Part shown: piece by piece, positions 1 to 8,334 of the stretch
Layout of the letters: the number at the start of each line of letters is the position of its first letter
Position numbering within the stretch: position 1 is the stretch's first letter
Origin: Candidatus Aegiribacteria sp. MLS_C
GTDB taxonomy: Bacteria; Fermentibacterota; Fermentibacteria; Fermentibacterales; JCC-6
DNA length: 64,000 nt
NCBI GenBank assembly: GCA_002030045.1
Contig: LQBI01000030.1
Coordinates: forward strand, 1 to 64,000
Reading direction: 5' to 3'
Program-made: the position numbers and the translations under genes
The notes under the pieces: generated by a model
The model's input: only the letters and a program-made list of their open reading frames with translations
Database searches by the model: none
Told to the model about the DNA's origin: nothing

Positions 1-111
1 GTAATGAAGGGTCTGAGACCCGCCGCCACCAGTCCTCTCGATCTGCTTGACGAGTCCCCCCGAAGACCGCCTGGACGGGAGACCGGCCATTGCTCCGTTA
101 CAGATATGTAA
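1..111 (+). CDS. possible 3' end of an unidentified gene
   Basis: From base 1 a frame is open to a TAA at 109-111 and would encode about 36 residues rich in Pro and Arg with no recognisable motif. The base composition is coding-like (GC-rich) up to the stop and then turns AT-rich at about 105-239, which fits a gene end followed by a promoter region. With only 36 codons this could be chance, and a minus-strand gene start is not excluded. No function can be given. Confidence 0.2.
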   Translation, partial: VMKGLRPAATSPLDLLDESPRRPPGRETGHCSVTDM

Positions 112-204
112 TTAAACTGCAATGTAATAAGATACTATAAATACGATTAAATCATTAGTTCTAATTATGCTCTTTGGTGATGGTCCTTCATGCACAGGCA
201 AAGC

Positions 205-232
205 TTGACATATGAAAATATTTTCATATAGT
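205..232 (+). promoter_or_regulatory. promoter with embedded 20-bp palindromic operator, upstream of the ArsR-methyltransferase gene
   Basis: A -35 box TTGACA (205-210) and a -10 box TATAGT (227-232) are separated by 16 bases. The spacer is almost entirely occupied by a perfect 20-bp palindrome at 210-229 (ATATGAAAATATTTTCATAT). ArsR-family repressors bind AT-rich inverted repeats in such positions, so autorepression by the adjacent gene is a natural inference. Transcription would start about 7 bases after the -10, at roughly 238-240. That is at the ATG itself (240), so the mRNA would be leaderless; no Shine-Dalgarno sequence is visible before that ATG. Confidence 0.65.
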
Positions 233-239
233 CATATCC

Positions 240-1158
240 ATGAACGACCTATTTGGGGCGCTGGCCAACTCCAGCAGGCTGAGGGTCATACGGATTCTTC
301 TCCGCGGGCCTCTCAACGTAAGCGAGATATCGGAAGTCCTGGGGCTTTCGCAGAGCAACGTGAGCCACAGCCTCCGAAAGCTCCTGGACGCCGGGCTTGT
401 CCTGCGGAAGGGCAAGGGCAGCTGGGCCTACTACAGCCTGAACAGGCGGGACCCGTTCAGGAGCGGGCTCCTGGACCTGGTCTCCTCCGGTGTCCGGGAG
501 ATAGAGAATTACGACAACGACATGGCGGAGCTTCGCCTCTGCTACGACCGGCGGCGGAAGGTGGCCAAGGAGTTCTTTGACAGGGTGGCCTCCGGACTGG
601 ACGAGGTCTCTTATCTGATGCCGGATCCCGCAGGCTACATCGATGCTGTACTGGAAAGGTTCGAGAGGGGAAGCGTGATACTCGACGCAGGCTGCGGCAG
701 CGGGGAGATAATGCTCCGTCTGCTGCGGGCGGGTCTTTCCGTAATAGGGGTCGACCAGTCCCAGGAGATGCTGTCCCGGGCCGGCAGGAAACTTGGTTCC
801 GACTGGGGAGGCAACAGCGTGGAGCTGAGGCTGGGAAGCGCGGAGCACCTTCCGGTGGCTGACTCTTCGGTGGACGGCGTGCTGGCGCACATGCTGCTGC
901 ACCACCTGAGCGAGCCCTCGGAGTTCTTCCAGGAGGCCTTCAGGGTGTGCAGGGACGGCGGGAGGTGCACCGTGGTGGAGCTGATGCCCCACGAGGACCT
1001 CGATCTCAAGAGGATGCAGGGTGACCTCTGGCCGGGAATGGACCGGGGGGATGTCCTGGAGTGGATGGTCTCCGCCGGATTCGTTGACATAGAGGAGATA
1101 GCGGCCGGTGACGGAAGGGTATTCGTCCTTTCCGGGCTGCTCTCGGGAAGGGGTGCAA

Positions 1159-1166
<8 letters not shown>
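240..1166 (+). CDS. ArsR-family HTH regulator fused to a SAM-dependent methyltransferase
   Basis: The 308-residue protein has two parts. Residues about 1-90 form an ArsR-type winged helix ([17 protein letters not shown], then [19 protein letters not shown]). Residues about 125-300 form a class I methyltransferase with the SAM-binding motif [10 protein letters not shown] at about residue 148 and a UbiE-like LLHHLSEP segment. It overlaps the following SAH hydrolase gene by 8 bases, so the two are co-translated. ArsR-type SahR in proteobacteria is known to control the methionine cycle and to respond to SAH; by analogy this protein may sense SAM or SAH through its methyltransferase fold. Whether it methylates anything is unknown. 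The ATG at 240 has no SD and may be leaderless. Confidence 0.85.
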
Positions 1167-2568
<1,402 letters not shown>

Positions 2569-2664
2569 CAGGCGCTTTTCGAATTGGCGGCACCGGGATC
2601 GGGAAACGGGCATTCCCGCCGCTGTCGCCGGTAACGGGCGATCCCATCAGAGAAAGGCGAGACG

Positions 2665-3066
2665 ATGGCAGAGAAGATTAGAGTGCTGCTGATCGACGAC
2701 GACCCGGACTTCATCGAGGCCAACAGCATCGTGCTCGAGGCCAGCGGCTTCGAGGTGCTGACGGCCGGGAGCGGTGCCGAAGGTTTTGAGAAGGTAAGGG
2801 ACCAGGAACCGGACGTTGTGATACTGGACGTAATGATGGAGCAGACCGACGAGGGTTTCGCGGTAGCCCGCAGGATACGTTCGAAGCTCCGCAGCGAGGT
2901 GCCCATCATCATGCTGACCTCAGTGGGCAAGGTGACCGGCTACGATTTCAATCCTGATGAGAACCCGGATTTCTTCCCTGTGGACATCTTCCTGGAGAAG
3001 CCCGTCCCTCCCTCGATACTCGTGAGCAGGGTCAGAGAGGTCCTCAAGAAGGGAGATGACCAGTGA
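2665..3066 (+). CDS. stand-alone response regulator receiver protein
   Basis: The 133-residue single-domain receiver has the acidic pair IDDDPD (about residues 10-15), the phospho-acceptor Asp in VILDVMM (about residue 53), a conserved Thr in LTSVGK and the Lys of LEKPVPP. There is no output domain. A long beta4-alpha4 insertion (about residues 91-107) precedes the Lys motif. It overlaps the NuoE-like gene by 4 bases (GTGA), so it belongs to the hydrogenase operon and probably signals to, or is made with, that complex. The partner kinase is not in the window except possibly the unlinked sensor at 8335. Confidence 0.9.
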   Translation: MAEKIRVLLIDDDPDFIEANSIVLEASGFEVLTAGSGAEGFEKVRDQEPDVVILDVMMEQTDEGFAVARRIRSKLRSEVPIIMLTSVGKVTGYDFNPDENPDFFPVDIFLEKPVPPSILVSRVREVLKKGDDQ

Positions 3067-3524
3067 GCCGCAATCCGGTTGATATTGTCACCTCCGCCAT
3101 GGAGAAGTACGGCAGCGGCAGGGAAGCGATCATGCAGATGCTCACCGACGTCAACAGGGAACTGGGGTACATCCCGGAGGAGGCCATCAGGGCCATCGCC
3201 GCAGCGGTCGGAGTGAGCAACGCCGAGATATACAGCGTTCTCTCCTTCTACTCGTTCTTCTCCACCGAGCCCAGGGGGAGGAACATCGTCCGTCTCTGCA
3301 ACACCATCAGTTGCCGGATGGCCGGCGCCGGGGACATCCTGGCAGCCATAGAGGATGAGCTTGGCATAAGGGCCGGGGAGACCACCCCGGACGACAGAGT
3401 GACACTCGAGACCACCAGCTGCATCGGGCTCTGCGACCAGGGTCCCGCCATGCTGGTCAACGATACCCCGCACACCCGGCTCACGCCGGACGAGGCCCGC
3501 AGGATCATCGCGGGCCTGCAGTAG
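3063..3524 (+). CDS. NADH-linked hydrogenase gamma subunit, NuoE/HndA-like [2Fe-2S] protein
   Basis: The 153-residue thioredoxin-like ferredoxin has the four ligands of the NuoE family in two pairs: CNTISC and CIGLC (C-x4-C and C-x3-C). The N-terminus (YIPEEAIRAIAAAVGVSNAEIYSVLSFY, in part) is the usual helical bundle. It should pass electrons between the NuoF-like flavoprotein and the hydrogenase subunit. The GTG start at 3063 overlaps the receiver stop by 4 bases. The next gene starts 12 bases after its stop, with GGGGGAGG as SD. Confidence 0.93.
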   Translation: MSRNPVDIVTSAMEKYGSGREAIMQMLTDVNRELGYIPEEAIRAIAAAVGVSNAEIYSVLSFYSFFSTEPRGRNIVRLCNTISCRMAGAGDILAAIEDELGIRAGETTPDDRVTLETTSCIGLCDQGPAMLVNDTPHTRLTPDEARRIIAGLQ

Positions 3525-3536
3525 GGGGGAGGTATC

Positions 3537-4718
3537 ATGGCCGAGATGAGAGTGCTCACCGCGGAACTGCAGCCGGAGGCGGGGGCCGCACTTAAGAAGG
3601 CCCTGGGCATGACCGCCGCCGACGTGGTGTTCGAGGTTCGTGAATCGGGAATGAAGGGCCGCGGCGGAGCCGGGTTCCCCACCGGTATCAAGTGGAACCT
3701 GGCAGGTGCCGCGTCCGGCGCCGACAAGATGGTGATATGCAACGCCGACGAGGGGGAGCCCGGGACCTTCAAGGACAGGCTGCTCCTGGAGAAGTACTCG
3801 ATGCAGCTCCTGGAGGGGATGACCATAGCAGGCTACGCCATCGGGTCCAGCAAAGGAATCATCTACCTCAGGGCGGAGTACCCCTACCTGGTGCCCGCCA
3901 TCATGAAGGCCAGGCAGGATCTGATCGACAGGAAGCTCATGGGCCACTTCATCCTGGGCGGGAACTTCACTTTCGACGTAGAGGTCCGTCTCGGGGCAGG
4001 CGCCTACGTCTGCGGCGAGGAGACCTCCCTCATAGAGAGCCTGGAGGGCAAGAGGGGCGAGCCCAGGAACAAGCCGCCGTTCCCGGTGAACTCCGGGTAC
4101 CTGGGCAGGCCCACCATCGTGAACAACGTGGAGACCTTCGTGAACGTGCCCCACATAATCCTCAACGGCTCGGACTGGTACCGGGGGCTGGGCATCGGAG
4201 AGAACACAGGTACCAAGCTCTTCAGCGTATCCGGCGACGTGGAGAAGCCGGGGGTATACGAGCTGCAGATGGGCTCTACCATCGGCGAACTCCTGGACCT
4301 GGCCGGTGCGGAGGACGTGCAGGCGGTCCAGGTGGGAGGCGCAAGCGGGATCACGATAACCGCCGGCGAGCTGGAAAGGACGCTTTCCTTCGACGACCTG
4401 CCTCCAGGCGGGTCTGTGATAGTATTCGACAGGTCCCGCGACATGATGGACGTGCTTGAGAACTTCCTGGAGTTCTTCGTGCACGAGTCATGCGGCCAGT
4501 GCACTCCATGCAGGGAGGGCAACGTTCGTCTGCTGGACGTGACGAGGTCCATCAGGGACGGGAGGATCGCCAGCAGGGAAGAGCTGAAGGACTTCTTCAT
4601 GCTGGCCGAGATAATGAAGCTGGGAAGCAAGTGCGGGCTGGGCCAGACATCCCCCAACTGCTTCGTGGACATCGTAACCAAGTTGGCAGAACTGCCGGGC
4701 GGAAAGGGAGGTATCTAG
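3537..4718 (+). CDS. NADH-linked hydrogenase beta subunit, NuoF-like flavoprotein (compact form)
   Basis: The 393-residue subunit carries the FMN/NADH-binding Rossmann-like fold (GRGGAGFPTGIKW near residue 42, CNADEGEPGTFKDR near residue 68) and the [4Fe-4S] cluster motif CGQCTPCREG near residue 321. It oxidises NAD(P)H or reduces NAD(P)+ in the trimeric hydrogenase. Known electron-bifurcating HydB subunits (Thermotoga, Acetobacterium) are about 600 residues, with an N-terminal [2Fe-2S] domain and a C-terminal two-cluster ferredoxin domain. Both are absent here. The stop abuts the ATG of hydA with no gap. Confidence 0.93.
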   Translation: MAEMRVLTAELQPEAGAALKKALGMTAADVVFEVRESGMKGRGGAGFPTGIKWNLAGAASGADKMVICNADEGEPGTFKDRLLLEKYSMQLLEGMTIAGYAIGSSKGIIYLRAEYPYLVPAIMKARQDLIDRKLMGHFILGGNFTFDVEVRLGAGAYVCGEETSLIESLEGKRGEPRNKPPFPVNSGYLGRPTIVNNVETFVNVPHIILNGSDWYRGLGIGENTGTKLFSVSGDVEKPGVYELQMGSTIGELLDLAGAEDVQAVQVGGASGITITAGELERTLSFDDLPPGGSVIVFDRSRDMMDVLENFLEFFVHESCGQCTPCREGNVRLLDVTRSIRDGRIASREELKDFFMLAEIMKLGSKCGLGQTSPNCFVDIVTKLAELPGGKGGI

Positions 4719-6494
4719 ATGCCTAATATTTCCGTGACCATAAACGGCGTTAACAGGAGCGTCAGGGAAGGCGTCACGATACTGGAGGCCTGCCAGACGG
4801 CGGGCGTGGAGATACCCACCCTTTGCTACCATCCCGATCTGTCACTTGCCGGCAACTGCCGCATGTGCCTGGTGGAGGTGGAGGGCTGGAGGACGCTGGC
4901 CATCTCCTGCGTCACTCCGGTGACGCCGAACATGAAGATCAGGACACACAGCAAGAAGGTGCGGCACGCCAGGCGTACGGTCCTCAAGCTCCTCCTCGCT
5001 GCGCACAACGTCAACTGTCCCGAGTGCGAGAGGAACGGGAACTGCGAGCTTCAGGAACTGGCAGAGAAGCACAACATCACCGTCAACGAATTCCAGACCT
5101 CGCCGAAGCCCTGCTCCTTCGAGGAGGCCAGCCCGGGCGTCATGCGGGACAACAGCCGCTGCATCCTGTGCACCAGGTGCGTCCGCACCTGCGAGGAGCT
5201 GCAGAGCGTTGCGGTCATCAAGCCGGTCGGCAGGTCCAACCAGGTGAGGATATCCACCTTCATGGACAGGGGGCTGAACGAGGTCCCCTGCACCCAGTGC
5301 GGACAGTGCATCAACAGGTGCCCCACCGGGGCGCTTTTCGAGACCTCGGAGATAAGGCAGGTATGGGAGGCCATCGAGGACCCGGACAGGTTCGTGGTTG
5401 TCCAGACGGCTCCAGCTGTCAGGGTGGGTATCGCGGAGGCCCTGGGCTTCCCCACTGACCGCAGCACCGGCAGGATGGTGGCCGCCATACGCGGTCTCGG
5501 TGTGGACAGGGTGCTCGACACGGACTTCACCGCGGACCTGACCATCATCGAGGAGGGCTACGAACTCATAGACAGGCTGAAGAGGGCGCTGGCGGACGGA
5601 GACCAGAGCGCGGTCCTGCCCATGACGACCAGCTGTTCCCCCGGCTGGATAAAGTTCATCGAGCACAAGTACCCTGACCTTCTTCCGAACGTATCAAGCT
5701 GCAAGAGCCCCCAGCAGATGTTCGGGGCACTGGCGAAGACCTACCTGGCAGGGAAGGAGAATGTGGATCCCTCGAAGGTGGTCTGCGTCTCCATAATGCC
5801 CTGCACGGCCAAGAAGTTCGAGAAGGAACGCCCGGAGATGAACTCAAGCGGGTACAGGGACGTCGACTATGTCCTGACCACCCGTGAGCTGGCAAGCATG
5901 ATACAGGAGGCCGGAATAGACTTCGCCAACCTCAGGGACGAGAAGTTCGACAAGTGGATGGGTGACTCCACCGGCGCCGCCGTCATCTTCGGAGCCACGG
6001 GAGGCGTCATGGAGGCCGCCCTGAGAACCGCCTACGAAGTGGTCACCGGCCAGGAGATACCCTTCAACGGCCTTAACATCACCCCGGTGAGGGGAATGGA
6101 GGGCATAAGGGAAGCCTCCATCACCATGCCGGAGAGAATGGCCAAAGGCTACGAGTTCCTGGCGGGAGCCACCCTCAAGGTGGCGGTGGCCCACGGGCTC
6201 ACAAATGCCGACAAACTCATGGACAGGGTCCGCGCCGGCGAGGTTGACTACCACTTCATCGAGATAATGGCCTGTCCCGGCGGATGCCTGGGAGGCGGAG
6301 GACAGCCCATACCCACTACTCCGGAGATCAGGCAGAAGAGGGCCGAGGCCATCTACGCCGAGGATTCGGCGCTGCACTTCCGCAAGTCCCACGCCAACCC
6401 CGAGATACAGCTGCTCTACGCGGAGTTCCTGAAGGAGCCCCTGGGACACAGGTCCCACGAGCTTCTCCACACCCACTACAGGACCAGGGACTAG
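4719..6494 (+). CDS. [FeFe] hydrogenase catalytic subunit (group A, NAD(P)H-linked)
   Basis: The 591-residue enzyme makes or consumes H2. In order it has an N-terminal plant-type [2Fe-2S] domain (CYHPDLSLAGNCRMC), a His-ligated [4Fe-4S] site (H-x3-C-x2-C-x5-C near residue 98), two [4Fe-4S] sites (CILCTRCVRTC and CTQCGQCINRCP) and the H-cluster domain. The H-cluster motifs are TTSCSPGW, MPCTAKK and ACPGGCLGGGGQP. L1 has Ser where many enzymes have a second Cys; all cluster-ligating Cys are present. No C-terminal extension is seen. It is the last gene of a four-gene operon closed by a terminator at 6516-6546. The maturases HydEFG are not in this window. Confidence 0.96.
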   Translation: MPNISVTINGVNRSVREGVTILEACQTAGVEIPTLCYHPDLSLAGNCRMCLVEVEGWRTLAISCVTPVTPNMKIRTHSKKVRHARRTVLKLLLAAHNVNCPECERNGNCELQELAEKHNITVNEFQTSPKPCSFEEASPGVMRDNSRCILCTRCVRTCEELQSVAVIKPVGRSNQVRISTFMDRGLNEVPCTQCGQCINRCPTGALFETSEIRQVWEAIEDPDRFVVVQTAPAVRVGIAEALGFPTDRSTGRMVAAIRGLGVDRVLDTDFTADLTIIEEGYELIDRLKRALADGDQSAVLPMTTSCSPGWIKFIEHKYPDLLPNVSSCKSPQQMFGALAKTYLAGKENVDPSKVVCVSIMPCTAKKFEKERPEMNSSGYRDVDYVLTTRELASMIQEAGIDFANLRDEKFDKWMGDSTGAAVIFGATGGVMEAALRTAYEVVTGQEIPFNGLNITPVRGMEGIREASITMPERMAKGYEFLAGATLKVAVAHGLTNADKLMDRVRAGEVDYHFIEIMACPGGCLGGGGQPIPTTPEIRQKRAEAIYAEDSALHFRKSHANPEIQLLYAEFLKEPLGHRSHELLHTHYRTRD

Positions 6495-6515
6495 GCGGGA
6501 TCATTCAGGTCGGGG

Positions 6516-6546
6516 AGGGCGGCGTACCTGCGCCGCCCTTTCCTTT
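6516..6546 (+). terminator. rho-independent terminator after the hydrogenase operon
   Basis: AGGGCGGCG (6516-6524) pairs perfectly with CGCCGCCCT (6531-6539) around a 6-base loop, followed by the T-rich TTCCTTT. It lies 21 bases after the hydrogenase stop codon. Confidence 0.75.
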
Positions 6547-6607
6547 ATGGCGGAGAATAAAACAGGATTGTATGTACGCGGTCCGTCAGCGCTCGGGAGG
6601 TGTTCTC

Positions 6608-7114
6608 ATGAAACCGGTCCAGGTCACTGTCAACGATCTGATGCAGCATGGTTACGTCTACTACCGGACTGAACCGCCAGGCGGGAACTTCCATCCTGAC
6701 TTCCGGCCCGGGCTGACCCCGGGAGAGATGCTGAAGCTTGGCGTCTTCGGCGGGAAGTACATGACCGACTGCCGGGACGAGTTCCCCGAAGAATGGTTCG
6801 AGGGTGCACGGCTCTGTCACGAGAGGCACGACCCCGGGCTCAACTTCTTCGGAGTGAACGCCTCCCAGCCGCTGTCCGTCTGGCGGAGGAAGGGCTGGAT
6901 CTACTTCGAGGACCCCAGGGGATGGTTCCAGTGGTACTGCAGGTACTACATGGGCAGGCGCTGCCCCGACGACGAACGGCAGATCAGGCGATGGAAGGGT
7001 ATCAGGCGTCACGTTTCCCAGCTTCGGAAGCACTGCAGGGAGGGAGATATCAACTGCAGGCCCCGCCAGAGGCAGGCGCTGCTGAACTGGGCCTACGACA
7101 GCAGGGTCATCTGA
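6608..7114 (+). CDS. conserved hypothetical protein, Trp/Arg-rich
   Basis: The 168-residue protein belongs to a family I recall as widespread in bacteria and fungi and uncharacterised. Its hallmark is the stretch FFGVNASQPLSVWRRKGW (about residues 78-95), followed by a WFQWYCRYYMGRR segment and an Arg-rich helix. Neither a signal peptide nor a membrane helix is seen, and it should be a soluble basic protein. The ATG at 6608 has a strong SD (GGAGGT, six bases upstream). It stands alone between two terminators. No function is inferred. Confidence 0.85.
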   Translation: MKPVQVTVNDLMQHGYVYYRTEPPGGNFHPDFRPGLTPGEMLKLGVFGGKYMTDCRDEFPEEWFEGARLCHERHDPGLNFFGVNASQPLSVWRRKGWIYFEDPRGWFQWYCRYYMGRRCPDDERQIRRWKGIRRHVSQLRKHCREGDINCRPRQRQALLNWAYDSRVI

Positions 7115-7145
7115 GGGGACTGGAGTTCCGGAAGCGCAATGTAAA

Positions 7146-7174
7146 AGGCGGCAGCCGCGGCCGCCGCCTCCTTT
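7146..7174 (+). terminator. GC-rich hairpin terminator between convergent genes
   Basis: AGGCGGC (7146-7152) pairs with GCCGCCT (7163-7169), followed by CCTTT. It lies between the stop of the 168-residue protein and the convergent recombinase gene and could serve either strand. The T-tract is short, so strength is uncertain. Confidence 0.45.
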
Positions 7175-7195
7175 GAGTCACGCCGAAGTGCGGCG

Positions 7196-8041
7196 CTACT
7201 CCTTCTTCATGAACTTGTCGGCCGGGCTGGCCACCCGCAGCGCGCTCCTCTTCTCCGCCAGCTTCATGTAGGGGGAGATCATGGAGGGGGTCGTGATTCC
7301 AAGGAGCTTCCTGACCAGCTTTCTGTCGATGCCGTCCTCAAGCATGTGGACCGCGAAGCTGTGCCTGAGCCAGCCCAGGGTTGCCCTCTTCTCGATGCCC
7401 ACCGCGAGCATGGCCTCGGCGAAGGACCTCTGGATGGTCCGGGGGGAGATGCAGTTGGTCTTGCCCCTGCCCGGGAACATCCAGGGAGAGTCGTCGGTCC
7501 TGGTCTCGATGTAGTACTTCAGTATGTCCGCCACCGACTCCGCCAGGATGGTGTCGCGGATGTAAGTGCCCTTCTCGTCGTTAACGTGGATGATCAGGTC
7601 GTCGAAATCCACCGATTCCCGAAGAAGGTGCGTGGCCTCGCCGACCCGAAGGCCGGAAGAGTAGATGAGCATCAGCGCAAGGCGGTACTTCAGCTCGTGG
7701 ACGTTCTCGAAGATCTTCCTGATCTCGTCCCTGCTGAAGATGCCGTGGAGCGGGACCTTCTTCGATATCAGCCCGGGACCGGGAAGGGGACTCTCGGTCT
7801 TGAGGACATGCTTGTACATGAACCTTATGGCACTCTGGGCCTGGTTGATGTAGGAGAGGGACTTGCCCTCGTCGACCAGGTCCTCAAGGTATTTCCTGAG
7901 AGTATCTTCGTCAAGTTCGGTAACCTTGTCCCCGAAGGCGTTCTGAAGCCTCCGTATATGGGACAGGTAGCTGTTGGCAGTTTTCGGACTGCGGCCCGCA
8001 GTCCTCAATACCTTCCTCGTCTGTTCGACGTAGTCAGTCAT
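7196..8041 (-). CDS. tyrosine recombinase/integrase-like protein with altered catalytic motif
   Basis: The 281-residue protein has the XerC/D layout: an N-terminal SAM-like core-binding domain (about 1-95) and a catalytic domain. The first Arg (SSGLRVGE), the hairpin Lys (DEKGTY), the second Arg (WLRHSFA) and a plausible nucleophile Tyr (ISPYMKLAE) are present. The His of the H-x-x-R motif is Gly (LGWLRHS), and the His/Trp of the LLGH motif is Ile (KLLGITTPS). Activity may be reduced or specialised. It is not next to any att-like repeat or phage gene, and a chromosome-resolution role cannot be assumed. It converges on the upstream plus-strand gene and has an AT-rich promoter region behind it. 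Confidence 0.85.
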   Translation of the reverse strand: MTDYVEQTRKVLRTAGRSPKTANSYLSHIRRLQNAFGDKVTELDEDTLRKYLEDLVDEGKSLSYINQAQSAIRFMYKHVLKTESPLPGPGLISKKVPLHGIFSRDEIRKIFENVHELKYRLALMLIYSSGLRVGEATHLLRESVDFDDLIIHVNDEKGTYIRDTILAESVADILKYYIETRTDDSPWMFPGRGKTNCISPRTIQRSFAEAMLAVGIEKRATLGWLRHSFAVHMLEDGIDRKLVRKLLGITTPSMISPYMKLAEKRSALRVASPADKFMKKE

Positions 8042-8099
8042 TTTTCTCCTCCTGAACGGGTTGTGTCATTCTGATGCCGTCAGCATGAATAATTCTGAG

Positions 8100-8150
8100 T
8101 TGGACCAATAACGTTAAAATTAGTTTAATATGAAAATTTAAATACGTCAA
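8100..8150. promoter_or_regulatory. AT-rich divergent promoter region
   Basis: The 293-base gap 8042-8334 has a sharply AT-rich core. On the minus strand TTGACG (8145-8150) and TAAACT (8122-8127) are spaced by 17 bases and would serve the recombinase. On the plus strand TTGGAC (8100-8105) and TTTAAT (8124-8129) are spaced by 18 and could serve the sensor gene at 8335, though with a long leader. Nothing else was recognised in this gap. Confidence 0.4.
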
Positions 8151-8334
8151 GTAGGTTAGTGATAAAAGAGCTAGTAACCGGACTAATACGATATCGGGAC
8201 CATAGGGAATTGATGACAGTTTCCGCTGGCCGGTCATGCCCGGAACTACCTGTGCTGGAAATGTGCCGGGACACTTGACATATTCATGTCTGCCGAAGAG
8301 ACTCCGCTCCACGGACCATCAGAGAGAGGGTTCT

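Noticed and set aside
170-240. SAH riboswitch upstream of the ahcY unit
   Set aside because: The predicted transcript starts at the ATG, leaving no leader, and ahcY itself overlaps the upstream gene.
2600-2618. Hairpin CGGGAA/TTCCCG between ahcY and the receiver gene as a terminator
   Set aside because: No T-tract follows and the stem is short; it may be chance.
7196-8041. Integron or prophage boundary at the recombinase
   Set aside because: No attC-like repeats, phage genes or flanking direct repeats were seen nearby.
8275-8280. TTGACA before the sensor gene as a -35 box
   Set aside because: No -10 box lies 15-19 bases downstream.
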